A stretch of DNA of 64,000 nucleotides from Dyella japonica DSM 16301 (GCF_001010355.1 NZ_JPLA01000049.1:1-64000), one strand, 5' to 3'; positions 34,750-44,694 are shown, counted from the stretch's first letter. Numbers and translations are program-made. The notes: generated by a model not told the origin, from the letters alone.

Positions 34750-37458
34750 TCAATGAACTGCTCCCTGCGTGATGGCAGCCGGAACGTTTTGAGCGGGAAC
34801 GTTCCATCCACTCACTTCGACCACCGGTGCAGCAGTTTCCTGCGATGCGTAACGCGCGGTCAGCACGATCGACTCGCCGGGCCAGAGCGTGACGTCATTG
34901 TCATTCCAGCGTATCGGCAGCGCAAGATCGCCATGCGCGCCACGCCGGATCGACACGTGCTGGAACAGCGCCACGGCCTTGGACGAAGAGGGCACCGACA
35001 ACGTAACCGTGGTGACGTTGTCCTTGCCATCGCGCGTGGTGCTGGCGTGCACTTCGCTGGTCGCGGTCGGCAGGGACTGCAAAGCGGTCAGGTCGCCATA
35101 CTGGGTCAGCGGCGTGAGATACCAGTTCGACTTTGCCCAATCGAGCACATCCGCACGGGTGGACAGCCAGTAGACGTTGCGGCTGACCGGCTTGCCATCG
35201 GCAGCGGTTAGCTCGAGCTCGATGAAGTACGTGGGGGACAAGTTGGCGACTGCCGGCAGTGCGGCCAGCTGCTGCGTGTGATTGCCCTTGAGATCGATGC
35301 CTTGCAGGTGTTTCTCGTAGCGCACGCTGCCATCCAGATTGCGCACGCGGATATTCGCCTGCAGGCCGTGGGCATCGTCCAGCGTTTGGTTCACCAGCAC
35401 GATGCCCTTGGTGTCATACGAATACTGGATGTGTACCGGCTCGTTGGCCTTCTTGGCGCCGAAGTACGCGCCGGCGGGATTCATGTAGTAGTCGTACAGA
35501 TGCCAGTGCAGCGACGGCCACGCATTGTTGAGCATCCAGTAGATGACGCCGGTCGACGGATTGGCGGCATCCATGTGCGCGTTGAATGCTTCGAACTGGG
35601 CACGCACGTTGTCGTAGTTGTCGAGCTGGGCCTTGGCGACATAGTCGGCGAGACTCTTGGGCGCGCCGTAACGCTTGGCCAGCGCGTTGTCGAAGGGCGT
35701 GAGCACGGCGAACGTCGACCAGTCTGCGGAGGCGTGATATTGCCTCTGCTCGGGATATTTCCACAGCGCTTCCTGCTCCTGCGGCGAGAGCATGCGCTGT
35801 ACGTCTTCCAGTCGAGGGATATCGGCGCCTGCGCTCACTTCCGAATCGAAACCAAAGGCGCCGCCGAGCTTGTCGGCATACCAATACGACGGTGGTATCC
35901 AGTCGTACGGCCCGGCCATCTTCAGGCCGGAAGGTCCGGCATCGGCGGTTCCCTGCGGCACCGCTGCGGAGATGATCGGCAACGACCAATCCGCCGCGCG
36001 CAGCGTATCGATGTACATCTTGGCGATGGCCGGCGGCGGGGCATTATCGCTGCCGATCAGGAAGCCAATGACGGAGGGATGGTTGCGCAGCAGGCGTGCT
36101 TCGCTGGCCATGGATTCCTGGGCCACTTTCATGTCGGCAGCGGTCCAGGGCGAGCCGCCGGTCTTGGCCGCCGATTCCCACTTGTCGCAACACTCCCAGC
36201 CGGCAAGGATCAGGACGCCATGCTGGTCGGCGAGGTCGTAAAAGCGCTGGTTCTCCAGCTTGCCTTCGCTGCGGATGGTGTTGAGGCCGAGATTGAGCAC
36301 ATAGCTGAATTCGGCCTCCATGCGCGCGGGATCGTCGCGCAGGAACATATCCGGCGCCCAGCCGCCGCCACGGATCAGCAGGGGTTGGCCATTGATGAAG
36401 AACTGGCGATAGCCCTGCTTGGTCAGGTTGGAACTCACGCTGCGTATGCCGAAGTTTGCCGCCGCGCGGTCGGAGGTCGCGCCATCGACGGCCGCGCTCA
36501 TCTCCAGCTGGTAGAGCGGATGGTCGCCCATGCCCACGGGCCACCAGATCTTCGGGTGATCCAGCGCGAGGCCAGGTGTAGTGCCGGAGGAGAACGACAC
36601 GTCCTGCGTCTGTCCCGGGGCGAGATGGATGGTCTGCTGGATGGGAACGCCGGCCACGGTGCCGGTGATCGTCGCGTCATGCGCCGTGGTGTCGAGGTTC
36701 TTCGCGCTCACCTTCACCGCCAGCGTGGCGTGCGAAAGATCCGGCGACAATGTCGATTGCACATGGGGAAAGCTCAACGCGACAGGCCCGGTCAGCCCGA
36801 TATCCACGCCGCGCCAGGGACCCATGTTGTTGTCCGGCGGCGTCGGGTTCCAATCCACCCAGCCGATCGACAGGCTCGTTCTTGGATCGGCCGGATGCAC
36901 GCGCATGGCCAGCACATTGGCGCCCGCATGCACCCACTGGGTCACGTCGAAGTCGTGCACCGGATAGGCGCCGGCAAGCTCAGCGTGATCGGCGACCTGG
37001 TGCCCGTTCACCCACAGGTCGGCGCTCGCGATGATGCCGTTGGTATGCAGCACGGTGTGCTTCTTGCCCAAGTCTTTGGACAGGGTGAACTGGGCGCGGT
37101 ACCACCAGGGCGTCACAAACAGGTTGCCGCTGGAATCGGGCACCTGCACCGCGCGCAGATTGTCACTGTAGAACACGTCGTTCTTGAACGTGCCGTTTTC
37201 CAGCAGTCCGGCCATGACGGTCGCGCGGCCACTCACCGGGTACCACTCCTTGATGGCGTAACCCGTCGTAGAAATCTCAGCGCCGGCTTGCTGCGCCTTC
37301 GCGCTGTCCTGCATTTGCCAATGGGTGATGGAGGTGATGGATCCCGCGTCGGCGGCCACCGTGGTGGGTACATAAGCCGATTGGGCGTGCGCCACCGAGG
37401 CGGCCGATGCCGCCATCGCGGCCATCATCCACAGCGTGTGCCTGGCTGGAGTTTGCAT
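34750..37458 (-). CDS. csxA: GH2 exo-beta-D-glucosaminidase (CsxA-like)
   Basis: 902 residues with a Sec signal peptide (cleavage near AHAQ). Glycoside hydrolase family 2 layout: sugar-binding and Ig-like domains first, TIM barrel from about 380, then C-terminal beta domains. Instead of the usual GH2 NE motif it has GSDNAPP with Asp471, and the nucleophile is read as Glu540 in FGFDSEVSAG. The characterised exo-beta-glucosaminidase CsxA of Amycolatopsis uses Asp469 and Glu541, so the subgroup assignment is good. It should release GlcN from the non-reducing end of chitosan oligomers in the periplasm. ATG 37458 is 5 bases after the permease stop. A mannosylglycoprotein-type GH2 is the alternative. 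Confidence 0.82.
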   Translation of the reverse strand: MQTPARHTLWMMAAMAASAASVAHAQSAYVPTTVAADAGSITSITHWQMQDSAKAQQAGAEISTTGYAIKEWYPVSGRATVMAGLLENGTFKNDVFYSDNLRAVQVPDSSGNLFVTPWWYRAQFTLSKDLGKKHTVLHTNGIIASADLWVNGHQVADHAELAGAYPVHDFDVTQWVHAGANVLAMRVHPADPRTSLSIGWVDWNPTPPDNNMGPWRGVDIGLTGPVALSFPHVQSTLSPDLSHATLAVKVSAKNLDTTAHDATITGTVAGVPIQQTIHLAPGQTQDVSFSSGTTPGLALDHPKIWWPVGMGDHPLYQLEMSAAVDGATSDRAAANFGIRSVSSNLTKQGYRQFFINGQPLLIRGGGWAPDMFLRDDPARMEAEFSYVLNLGLNTIRSEGKLENQRFYDLADQHGVLILAGWECCDKWESAAKTGGSPWTAADMKVAQESMASEARLLRNHPSVIGFLIGSDNAPPPAIAKMYIDTLRAADWSLPIISAAVPQGTADAGPSGLKMAGPYDWIPPSYWYADKLGGAFGFDSEVSAGADIPRLEDVQRMLSPQEQEALWKYPEQRQYHASADWSTFAVLTPFDNALAKRYGAPKSLADYVAKAQLDNYDNVRAQFEAFNAHMDAANPSTGVIYWMLNNAWPSLHWHLYDYYMNPAGAYFGAKKANEPVHIQYSYDTKGIVLVNQTLDDAHGLQANIRVRNLDGSVRYEKHLQGIDLKGNHTQQLAALPAVANLSPTYFIELELTAADGKPVSRNVYWLSTRADVLDWAKSNWYLTPLTQYGDLTALQSLPTATSEVHASTTRDGKDNVTTVTLSVPSSSKAVALFQHVSIRRGAHGDLALPIRWNDNDVTLWPGESIVLTARYASQETAAPVVEVSGWNVPAQNVPAAITQGAVH
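34781..34805. promoter_or_regulatory. Tandem AACGTT palindromes upstream of the LacI gene
   Basis: GGAACGTT (34781-34788) and the perfect palindrome GGAACGTTCC (34796-34805) share a central AACGTT. The two centres are 15 bp apart. CG-centred palindromes of this type are typical LacI-family operators. They sit inside the last codons of the GH2 gene, 48-72 bases before the LacI start, and suggest autoregulation. Confidence 0.45.
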
Positions 37459-37462
37459 GGCG

Positions 37463-38851
37463 TCAAGGTTTCCCAAGATAGGTTTCGCGAATGTCCACCG
37501 GCGCGAATGGCCACGATTGATTGAGTTTCGCCCAGATCGCAAACACCACCAGGCCGGCAACGATCCACAGACCGGAGAGGATCAGCGACAGGGTGGAGGC
37601 GGACAGGTACACATAGATCCATCCGATCAGCGCGATGATGCAGGGCAGCGGATAAAGCCATTGCTTGTACGGACGCTCAAGATTCGGCTGGCGCTTGCGC
37701 AGCACGATCAATGCGGCGATCTGTGCGAACGATTGCACGATGATGATGGAAGTCAGCAGCATGTTGATGACCTCGGTGAGGTCGAAGAACGTGCCGATCG
37801 CCGTGACCACGCCCATGGTGAGCAGCGCCACGTGCGGGAAGCCGTGCCTTGCATGCAGGCGCGCGAACACGGACAGGAACACCTTGTCGCGCGCTGCCTC
37901 GAACGGCACGCGCGAGCCACCCAGCAGGCCGGTGAACACCGAGGCAAACGCAGTCACGATGATCAGTACGGTCATCACGGCGGCGGCCAGATGGCCCCAG
38001 CTGCGTTCCACCACCAGCGAAGCCACTGACTTGGACTGCGCGATCTCTTGCCACGGCGCCACACCGAGCACGCTGATATTGAGCAGCAGATAGACCACCA
38101 TCATCGCGATCACCGAGATGATGATGGAGCGGGGCATGGTGCGGCCCGGGTCGCGCAGCTCATCGCCGATATAGGCGGTGGTGTTGTAACCCAGGTAGTC
38201 GTAGATGCCGATGATCAGTCCCGCGCCCAGCCCCACGAAGAAGTGCCCGCCGAACGCGTCAGGTGGGAAGTCAAACGCGTAACCCGCATGGAAGTGCGAG
38301 AAGCCCGCCGCCGTTACGCCAACCACCGACACCAGCATGATCACCCACAACGCGATGGTGATCGCGCGCACCGATTCGATGCGGCGGTAGAGCATCCAGG
38401 TGACTAGGGCCGTGGCCGCCACGCCGATCAGATGTACCGGCCACCAGCCGAGGTTCGGGAAGAAGAAGCCCAGGTATTCCGCCATGCCGATGATGCCGGT
38501 GGACATCAACAAGGGAATGGCCAGCAGCATGGTCCAGATAAACAGGAACGGCATCAGCTTGCCGGTGCGGTACTGGAACGCTTCGCGCAGATAGACATAG
38601 GTACCGCCCGAACCGGGCATGGCCGCGCCCAGTTCCGCCCATACCAGACCATCGGCCATCGCCAGGATCGCTCCGACGATCCAGCCGATGATCGCCTGCG
38701 GCCCGCCCATGGTGGCGACCATGATGGGAATGGTGATGAACGGCCCGATGCCGCACATCTGGGTCATATTGATCGCCGTTCCCGAGAACACGCCGATGGA
38801 GCGATGGAAGGCGTTGTCGCGAACGGGTTTGGGCGCGCTGGAGTCCTGCAT
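37463..38851 (-). CDS. APC-superfamily permease
   Basis: 462 residues with twelve predicted membrane helices. The first helix region has the APC signature GVFSGTAINMTQMCGIGPFITIPIMVATMGG, followed by GSGGTYVYLREAF. Most members carry amino acids or amines by proton symport. Its place between the TonB receptor and the GH2 gene, 4 bases from the latter, suggests import of the sugar-locus product (perhaps GlcN), but that is inference. The intervening 127 bases to the TonB receptor hold no recognised signal. Confidence 0.85.
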   Translation of the reverse strand: MQDSSAPKPVRDNAFHRSIGVFSGTAINMTQMCGIGPFITIPIMVATMGGPQAIIGWIVGAILAMADGLVWAELGAAMPGSGGTYVYLREAFQYRTGKLMPFLFIWTMLLAIPLLMSTGIIGMAEYLGFFFPNLGWWPVHLIGVAATALVTWMLYRRIESVRAITIALWVIMLVSVVGVTAAGFSHFHAGYAFDFPPDAFGGHFFVGLGAGLIIGIYDYLGYNTTAYIGDELRDPGRTMPRSIIISVIAMMVVYLLLNISVLGVAPWQEIAQSKSVASLVVERSWGHLAAAVMTVLIIVTAFASVFTGLLGGSRVPFEAARDKVFLSVFARLHARHGFPHVALLTMGVVTAIGTFFDLTEVINMLLTSIIIVQSFAQIAALIVLRKRQPNLERPYKQWLYPLPCIIALIGWIYVYLSASTLSLILSGLWIVAGLVVFAIWAKLNQSWPFAPVDIRETYLGKP

Positions 38852-38978
38852 GCTTGCCTTGTCGTGGTGAGTGGCGAACGGGCTGGCGATGAAGCGAACC
38901 TCGAAGCGCGATGGTGTTCAGCTGGCCCGCTCCCAACAGCTCGGAGCGGGCCAGTACGTCGTCAAACCGATGCTCGCA

Positions 38979-41900
38979 TTACCACTGGCCTCGCACGCCC
39001 AACATGAACATGCGTTCGGAGAACGTCGAGTGGCCAGGCTGGTCGGGCCACACCAGGTAGTACTTCTGATACTCGTTGGTGAGGTTGGTGCCGTCCAGGA
39101 ACACTTCGGCGTACTTGCTGAACTTGTACGAGATCGACGCATCCAGGTACTTCTGCGGCGCTTCGTACATTTCCAGGCCGGTGATGCCGCCCACGCTGTC
39201 CATCACCGCGCGGCGCGAACGGTAGTTGTACGCCACGCGCGCCTGGAAGTGATCGTCCTGGTACCACAGGATGAAGTTGCCGGACTTGGTGGAGTTGTCC
39301 TGGAACGGGATCTTCTTGCCGGCCAGGTCGGTTTCACCGGAGTTGCTCGGCGCGTACGTGCCGTTGATCTCGATGCCCGTCTTGGACAGGAAGCTCGGCA
39401 GGAAGGTAAAGCCCTGGCGGTAGTCGAGCTCGGCGCCATGGATGCTGTTGCCGGTGCCCTGCACCGGCTGGGTGATCACGATGCAGTGATCGCGCACCAC
39501 GCCGTCTTCGTCGGGCAGGGTGCAGTTGGTCACGCTGCCGTTCTTGATGAAGCTGTCCACGTTGATGCGGAACAGCGCCAGGCTGAGCATGCTGGTTTCG
39601 TTGATGTAGTACTCGGCCGAGGCACCGAAGTTGGTCGAACGCCACGGATTGAGGTTCGGGTTGCCGGTGGACGTGCCGTTGGATACGCGGAAGATCGGTC
39701 CATCCGGCGTTTCGGCCAGCGAGTAGTTGAGCTGCAGGCCGCCGCCCCAGGTGCTCAGGTCCAGCGGCATCATGTTCTTCGAATACGCCAGTCGTACCTT
39801 GAAGTTTTCGGTCACGTCCAGCGCAAAGTTGAACGAGGGCAGCACATCCTGGTAGCTGCGCTTGGTCGTGGCGGTACCGACGTCTTCCGGTTCGTCGCCG
39901 TAGGCGCCCGGATCGCCGCTGAGGTGCTGGGTCACATCGAGATTGGTGTGGATCAGGCGCACGCCGATGTTGCCGCTGAATGGCATGTCCCACATCGTGC
40001 CGGCGAAATCACCCTGCAGGTAACCCGTCAGCTCCTTCAGTCGCACGGCCCAGGTGGTGCCGGGCTCGGCCACCTGCTGCGTGCCCGGATAGAGCGAGTT
40101 CCAGTACGCGATGGGGTTGACCATCGCATTGGGATCGATCGCCCAGAAGTTGATGCCCGAGCCGAGCAGGTTGTTGTACTGCTTGAAGTTGTTGGCGAGC
40201 GGCGCGGCGGTGTTGGGCATCGAGATGGCCGACAGCGGACCCGCGCGGAAGTAGCCCTGGTCATTGCCGGCGGTACACGAGCCGCTGTTCAACACCACGT
40301 CGGCGCCGACGTAGCGCACCAGGCAGCCGGCCGGATCGCTGGCGCCGATGCCTGCGTAGACCGGCGCCTCCAGCGTCCAGCCTTCGTTGTCGGCGCTGCG
40401 GATGCTGTTGCGCAGGCCAAACTCGAGCTTGAAGCCGTCCTGGAAATCGTACTTGCCGTCAAAGCGCAAGGCATTGAGCGCCACCTGCCGGTTGTAATCG
40501 CCCGACGATTCCAGCGTCTTCATGGTCCAGTCGGCCGGATTGGCAAAGTTGGAAGCCAGCGACGGCGGCACATCGATCTTGATATAGCGGCCATTGAAGT
40601 TGGCGATGATCGGAATGGTGTTCTGCGGAATGCCGTTGGCGTTGAACACGCGGTTGCCGCCCAGCTGCGCGGGATAGACCATGGTGCCCGGCGGCACCGA
40701 GTTGGGGTCCACGCCGTCCATCAACACATTGGGCCAGAGCGCGCCGTCGGAGTCGGAAATATTGACGTCCGATTCCTGATAGGACTGCGAAGCGGTGTCG
40801 CGGATGCCGCGCACGCTCGCCGTGAACGGACCGCCGTTGTCGTAGTCCAGCTGCAGGTTGAGGTTTCTTGCGACGGAACTCTTCTGGATGATCTGCGAAT
40901 AGGACTCCACGTCGCCAGGCCACTTTTCGTACTGCTGCGTGGTGTAGATCTGCGAGCCTTCCCAACCCGGCTCCGGCGTACCGTAGGAGCCATACGCCGG
41001 CATGCCGGTGTTGCGCGACTGCAGCGGCACGTAGGTGGCGCCCTGCCAGTTGGTGGAGTTGAACTGGATGCCGACGTTGCGGTCGTACTGACGCTGCGAC
41101 GAATAGAAGTAGTCGGCGGTGCCGGTGAAGCCGCTGCCGAAGTCATACTGGAACGAGGCGTTGCCCGACTTGCGCTTGCGCTGGGTGATGATGTCGTTGA
41201 GGCCGATGTCCTGGCTGCCCATGAACACGCCGTTGGACTTGCCGTCGCCATTGACGTCGACGCTGCCATCGGCGTTCTGCACGATCTTGGACGGAATCGG
41301 TGCGCCGTTCCATGGCGTCAGGAAGCCGTTGTAGCCGCCGGCACTGGCGGCGTTCTCACCGTTGAACACGACGCCGTACTGGTCCAGGCCTTCGGTCGCA
41401 TTCATGCGACGCGTGTTGGAGAAGTCGCCGGAAATCAACAGGCCCCAGTGACCATTGTCGTTGTACGAAATGAGGCCGTTGGCTTCAGGTCCCGTATGGT
41501 CGGTGGTACTGCCGCGCTCGCCATTGGCCGAATAGCTGTACGTGAAACCGCTGGGGAGATCCCACGGCCGGTACGTATGCAGATCGATGGCGCCGCTGAT
41601 GCCGCCGTCGGTGGTGCTGGCCATGGGGGACTTGATCACGTCCACGCCGTGAAACAGCGTCGAAGGCAGCATGGTGAAGTCGGGCTGCTGCGAATCGATC
41701 TGGTCCGCCGTGATGAACACTTCGCCGTTCAACATGGTGCCGACCTGCGGCAGGCCGCGCACATCCACCGAAGTACCCACACCCGCATCACGATTGATCT
41801 GCACGCCGGTGACGCGCTGCAGCGAGTCGGTGATGGTGGTGTCGGGCAGGGCGCCGATGTTTTCCGCCGTGATGCTGTCCTGGATGTTCGCCGCATCGCG

Positions 41901-42167
41901 TTTGAGGTCGATCGCGCGGATCTGCGACGCACGCACGCCCGACACATTGACGGCCGACAGGTTGACCGCGTTCTTCTGCGCGTCGGTGCCGTCGGCTTTC
42001 TTGGCGTCAGGCGCGGGCGGCGTCGTTTGCGTCGTCGTGGTCTGCGCGGCCTGGCCGTCCTGCTGGAGATCGGCGAAGGTCGATGCTGCCGCTGACGTCG
42101 ACACGACGGCGAACAGCGACACGGTGATGGCAAAAGACAATGGATGTTTGCGAAGTACGGTGGACAT
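38979..42167 (-). CDS. TonB-dependent outer-membrane receptor
   Basis: 1062 residues. A signal peptide (MSTVLRKHPLSFAITVSLFAVVSTSAAAS) is followed by a Gln/Thr-rich linker and the plug domain (ASQIRAIDLKRDAANIQDSI, ENIGALPDTTITDSLQRVTGVQI, DVRGLPQVGTMLNG). The 22-strand barrel ends with MFMLGVRGQW, where a C-terminal aromatic residue marks outer-membrane proteins. The size and plug type match xanthomonad carbohydrate receptors (CUT-type). It probably imports chito-oligosaccharides for the GH20 and GH2 enzymes. Confidence 0.93.
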   Translation of the reverse strand: MSTVLRKHPLSFAITVSLFAVVSTSAAASTFADLQQDGQAAQTTTTQTTPPAPDAKKADGTDAQKNAVNLSAVNVSGVRASQIRAIDLKRDAANIQDSITAENIGALPDTTITDSLQRVTGVQINRDAGVGTSVDVRGLPQVGTMLNGEVFITADQIDSQQPDFTMLPSTLFHGVDVIKSPMASTTDGGISGAIDLHTYRPWDLPSGFTYSYSANGERGSTTDHTGPEANGLISYNDNGHWGLLISGDFSNTRRMNATEGLDQYGVVFNGENAASAGGYNGFLTPWNGAPIPSKIVQNADGSVDVNGDGKSNGVFMGSQDIGLNDIITQRKRKSGNASFQYDFGSGFTGTADYFYSSQRQYDRNVGIQFNSTNWQGATYVPLQSRNTGMPAYGSYGTPEPGWEGSQIYTTQQYEKWPGDVESYSQIIQKSSVARNLNLQLDYDNGGPFTASVRGIRDTASQSYQESDVNISDSDGALWPNVLMDGVDPNSVPPGTMVYPAQLGGNRVFNANGIPQNTIPIIANFNGRYIKIDVPPSLASNFANPADWTMKTLESSGDYNRQVALNALRFDGKYDFQDGFKLEFGLRNSIRSADNEGWTLEAPVYAGIGASDPAGCLVRYVGADVVLNSGSCTAGNDQGYFRAGPLSAISMPNTAAPLANNFKQYNNLLGSGINFWAIDPNAMVNPIAYWNSLYPGTQQVAEPGTTWAVRLKELTGYLQGDFAGTMWDMPFSGNIGVRLIHTNLDVTQHLSGDPGAYGDEPEDVGTATTKRSYQDVLPSFNFALDVTENFKVRLAYSKNMMPLDLSTWGGGLQLNYSLAETPDGPIFRVSNGTSTGNPNLNPWRSTNFGASAEYYINETSMLSLALFRINVDSFIKNGSVTNCTLPDEDGVVRDHCIVITQPVQGTGNSIHGAELDYRQGFTFLPSFLSKTGIEINGTYAPSNSGETDLAGKKIPFQDNSTKSGNFILWYQDDHFQARVAYNYRSRRAVMDSVGGITGLEMYEAPQKYLDASISYKFSKYAEVFLDGTNLTNEYQKYYLVWPDQPGHSTFSERMFMLGVRGQW

Positions 42168-42222
42168 GGGCTTTGACCTCGTTGGTGTTGCCTGTCGAAC
42201 CTCGGTTGCTCAGTGGTGTTTC

Positions 42223-42258
42223 AAAAAGCGCGTAGCCCGGCGGTGCCTGCGGGTACGC
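42223..42258 (-). terminator. Rho-independent terminator after the GH20 gene
   Basis: On the minus strand GCGTACCCG (42258-42250) pairs with CGGGcTACGC (42239-42230) with one bulged base. It is followed by GC and TTTTT (42227-42223). It separates the glucokinase-GH20 unit from the TonB receptor, which therefore needs its own promoter in the remaining 55 bases or depends on readthrough. Confidence 0.65.
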
Positions 42259-42357
42259 ACGCCGTCGTGATGCCGTCTCTGGTTGTCCCCGACTTTGGCT
42301 CCCCAGCCAAAGCCAATGCTCAATGCGACTGCACGGGGCGTCTGCCCCGCTTACTGC

Positions 42358-44694
42358 TCACTTCGAAAACGCGAGTCGCGCCAGCGCCCACTGTCCATCG
42401 CGTGGATCGCCGTTGGCGAAAACGCACACATTGCGCACGCCGGCCCCCGCCGGCGTGGCAAGCTTTTCCTCAAGACGAACCTGCCCGGTGGCCTGCGCTG
42501 CGCTCTGCAGCGGCAGGCGGGCCAGCAGCGGCCCCGTGCAGGTATCGGCATGGATTTCGAATTCGCCGGCCGCGCTGGCCTTGTGTCGGATCACCGCGTC
42601 CTTGGCTTCGTCGCCAAAGCGCCAGCTGATGCGTTCAATCGTGATCGCGACATGCTTGGCGTCATGGATCGGCGCCTGTGGCCACAGCCAGCATGCGTTG
42701 CCGATATCGACCGAGTAGACCGGCCGCCGGCCTTGCGCCGGCTTGCTGCCGTCGAGGCGCGAAGCCGGCTGTCGGGAGCAGGTGGCAAGCGCGCTGCCAT
42801 CGCGGCTCAGCAAGGTGGATGGATCCAACGCCTGCGTGCGCGGCGCCGCCAGTTCGAATCCGTCCGCCGCAAAGGTCGCGGCACGCAGGTTCGTGTTGCC
42901 GGGCAGGGTGAGCGGCTTTGCATACGCGGCGGACTCGGTGGTCGGGTCGGAGCCATCCGTCGTGTAACGAATCGTGCCGAACTGCACCTGGTTGGACAGC
43001 GCGACGCGGAATGCGCCGTTGGCCGCAGCAGTCACCTGGAAGACCGGCGCAAACGCGCTGTCGGCGTAGGCGATGCCGAGCGCGCGGTAGCGCGCCAGTT
43101 CTGCCGGCAGGCACTGCAGAAAACTGTGCCAGTCATGCGCGTTTGCGGGCGACCAGCCCAGTTCCGCCAACGCGGCAATGCGCGGGAACACGGCATGCTG
43201 GTCATGGGCGAAGGTGCGCATCTGCTCGGCCCACAGGCTCACCTGCACGCCGATGATGCGCTGCGCTTCCGTCGCGCTCGCGCCCTTGGGAATCACGATC
43301 GTGTCATAGGCCCCCCGCAACGTCGCTGCGGGGGGCGGGCCGGGCCATTCATCGGGCAGGTCGGACTGCACGTGATCGAGGTACAGCGATTCCTGCGGCG
43401 TCATGATCACGTCGTGACCTTGCCGGATGGCCGTAAGCGCCACGCGCTCGTTGTGGTCGCCGTGCCATGACATCACCACTTCCGAGGCCGGCAACTTCTC
43501 GCCAGTGGCGAGCTGGTCATCCCAGCCCACCGGCGTACGGCCGTGCTCGACCAGATGCGCGGCGACCTGCTGGATGAACCAGCCCTGCAGCTGATCCATG
43601 TTGGCCAGGCCCAGCTTGTGCATCTGCGCACGCACTTCCGGCGATGCGTTCCACTGCTGCTTGTCGGCCTCGTCGCCACCGATGGAGATGTAGCGCGAGG
43701 GAAACAGCTGCATGACCTCGTCGAGCACGTCATCGACAAACTGCAGCGTCTTCGCATCGGGCTTGAGCAGCCACGGGCTGACGCCCCAGTCGGTCCACAC
43801 CTCGGGTCGCTGGCCGGTGACGCCCAGCCATGGATACGTCGCCACGGCTGCCTGCGAATGGCCGGGTAGATCGATTTCCGGCACCACATCGACAAAGCGC
43901 TCGGCGGCAAAGCGCTCGATCTCGCGCGCCTGCTCCTGCGTGTAGTAGCCGCAATAGGGCTGGTCGGCGGAGCCGGTCAGTTCGCTGTCGAGGCCCACGG
44001 CCTTGCGGCAGGCGCCGATCTTGGTGAGCTCGGGATACTTGCTGATTTCCAGGCGCCAGCCCTGGTCTTCGGTGAGATGCCACAGCAGCACGTTCAACTT
44101 GTGCAGCGACATCCAGTCGATCAGCTGCTTGATCTCGGCCACGCTCTGGTAGTGGCGGCCGGAGTCGAGCAATAGTGCGCGCCACGCGAAACGCGGGTGA
44201 TCGTCGATCACACCGTTGGCCACCTTGACCGGCGCGCCGCGCGTCCAGCCCGATGGCGTCAGCAATTGCCCCAGGGTGACGCTGCCGTAGAACGCGCCGC
44301 GCGGTGTGCGTGCCGTGAGCAGGATGCCGTTGCTATCCACGGTGATGCGGTAGCCGGCGTCGCCCTGCACATCGGCGTGTGGATCCACATCGAACGTAAT
44401 CGCAGGATGCGCTGTGTCCGACGTCGCCATGCGCAGGTGCAGGCCGTTGGTGTCGGCCACCTGTTGCACGAAGCGATCTGCGATGGACTGAACTTGTTGA
44501 TGTTCGGCGCCGCGCACGAACACCACGGCACCATCGGCTATCTCGACCGCGCCTGAGTTGGCAGGGCTGGCCTTGGCCGGCTGCGGCAACAACGACCATG
44601 CGGGAATGTCAGGCGCGGCGGCAGCGATTCCCGTCGTCGCCAGCCATACGATGACCAGGCGACGGAGCAAGCTTGCGGGGGCGATCCGGCTCAT
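42358..44694 (-). CDS. GH20 beta-N-acetylhexosaminidase
   Basis: 778 residues with a signal peptide (cleavage near IAAAAP). A GH20b N-terminal domain (residues about 30-150) precedes the catalytic barrel, which starts at HPRFAWRALLLDSGRHYQS. The catalytic Asp-Glu pair is in YISIGGDEADK; HKLNVLLWHLTEDQGWRLEI and VVPEIDLPGHSQA are family blocks. The C-terminal part has an FN3-like or chitobiase C-like domain (GTIRYTTDGSDPT) and a jelly-roll-like module. It cleaves terminal GlcNAc from chito-oligosaccharides or glycans. ATG 44694 overlaps the glucokinase stop as ATGA. Confidence 0.93.
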   Translation of the reverse strand: MSRIAPASLLRRLVIVWLATTGIAAAAPDIPAWSLLPQPAKASPANSGAVEIADGAVVFVRGAEHQQVQSIADRFVQQVADTNGLHLRMATSDTAHPAITFDVDPHADVQGDAGYRITVDSNGILLTARTPRGAFYGSVTLGQLLTPSGWTRGAPVKVANGVIDDHPRFAWRALLLDSGRHYQSVAEIKQLIDWMSLHKLNVLLWHLTEDQGWRLEISKYPELTKIGACRKAVGLDSELTGSADQPYCGYYTQEQAREIERFAAERFVDVVPEIDLPGHSQAAVATYPWLGVTGQRPEVWTDWGVSPWLLKPDAKTLQFVDDVLDEVMQLFPSRYISIGGDEADKQQWNASPEVRAQMHKLGLANMDQLQGWFIQQVAAHLVEHGRTPVGWDDQLATGEKLPASEVVMSWHGDHNERVALTAIRQGHDVIMTPQESLYLDHVQSDLPDEWPGPPPAATLRGAYDTIVIPKGASATEAQRIIGVQVSLWAEQMRTFAHDQHAVFPRIAALAELGWSPANAHDWHSFLQCLPAELARYRALGIAYADSAFAPVFQVTAAANGAFRVALSNQVQFGTIRYTTDGSDPTTESAAYAKPLTLPGNTNLRAATFAADGFELAAPRTQALDPSTLLSRDGSALATCSRQPASRLDGSKPAQGRRPVYSVDIGNACWLWPQAPIHDAKHVAITIERISWRFGDEAKDAVIRHKASAAGEFEIHADTCTGPLLARLPLQSAAQATGQVRLEEKLATPAGAGVRNVCVFANGDPRDGQWALARLAFSK

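Noticed and set aside
35278..37524. A 748-codon open frame antisense to the GH2 gene
   Set aside because: No motif or ribosome binding site; explained by codon bias of the GH2 gene.
38871..42095. A 1074-codon open frame antisense to the TonB receptor
   Set aside because: Same reason: low-complexity Arg/Val/His composition, while the opposite strand encodes a complete receptor.
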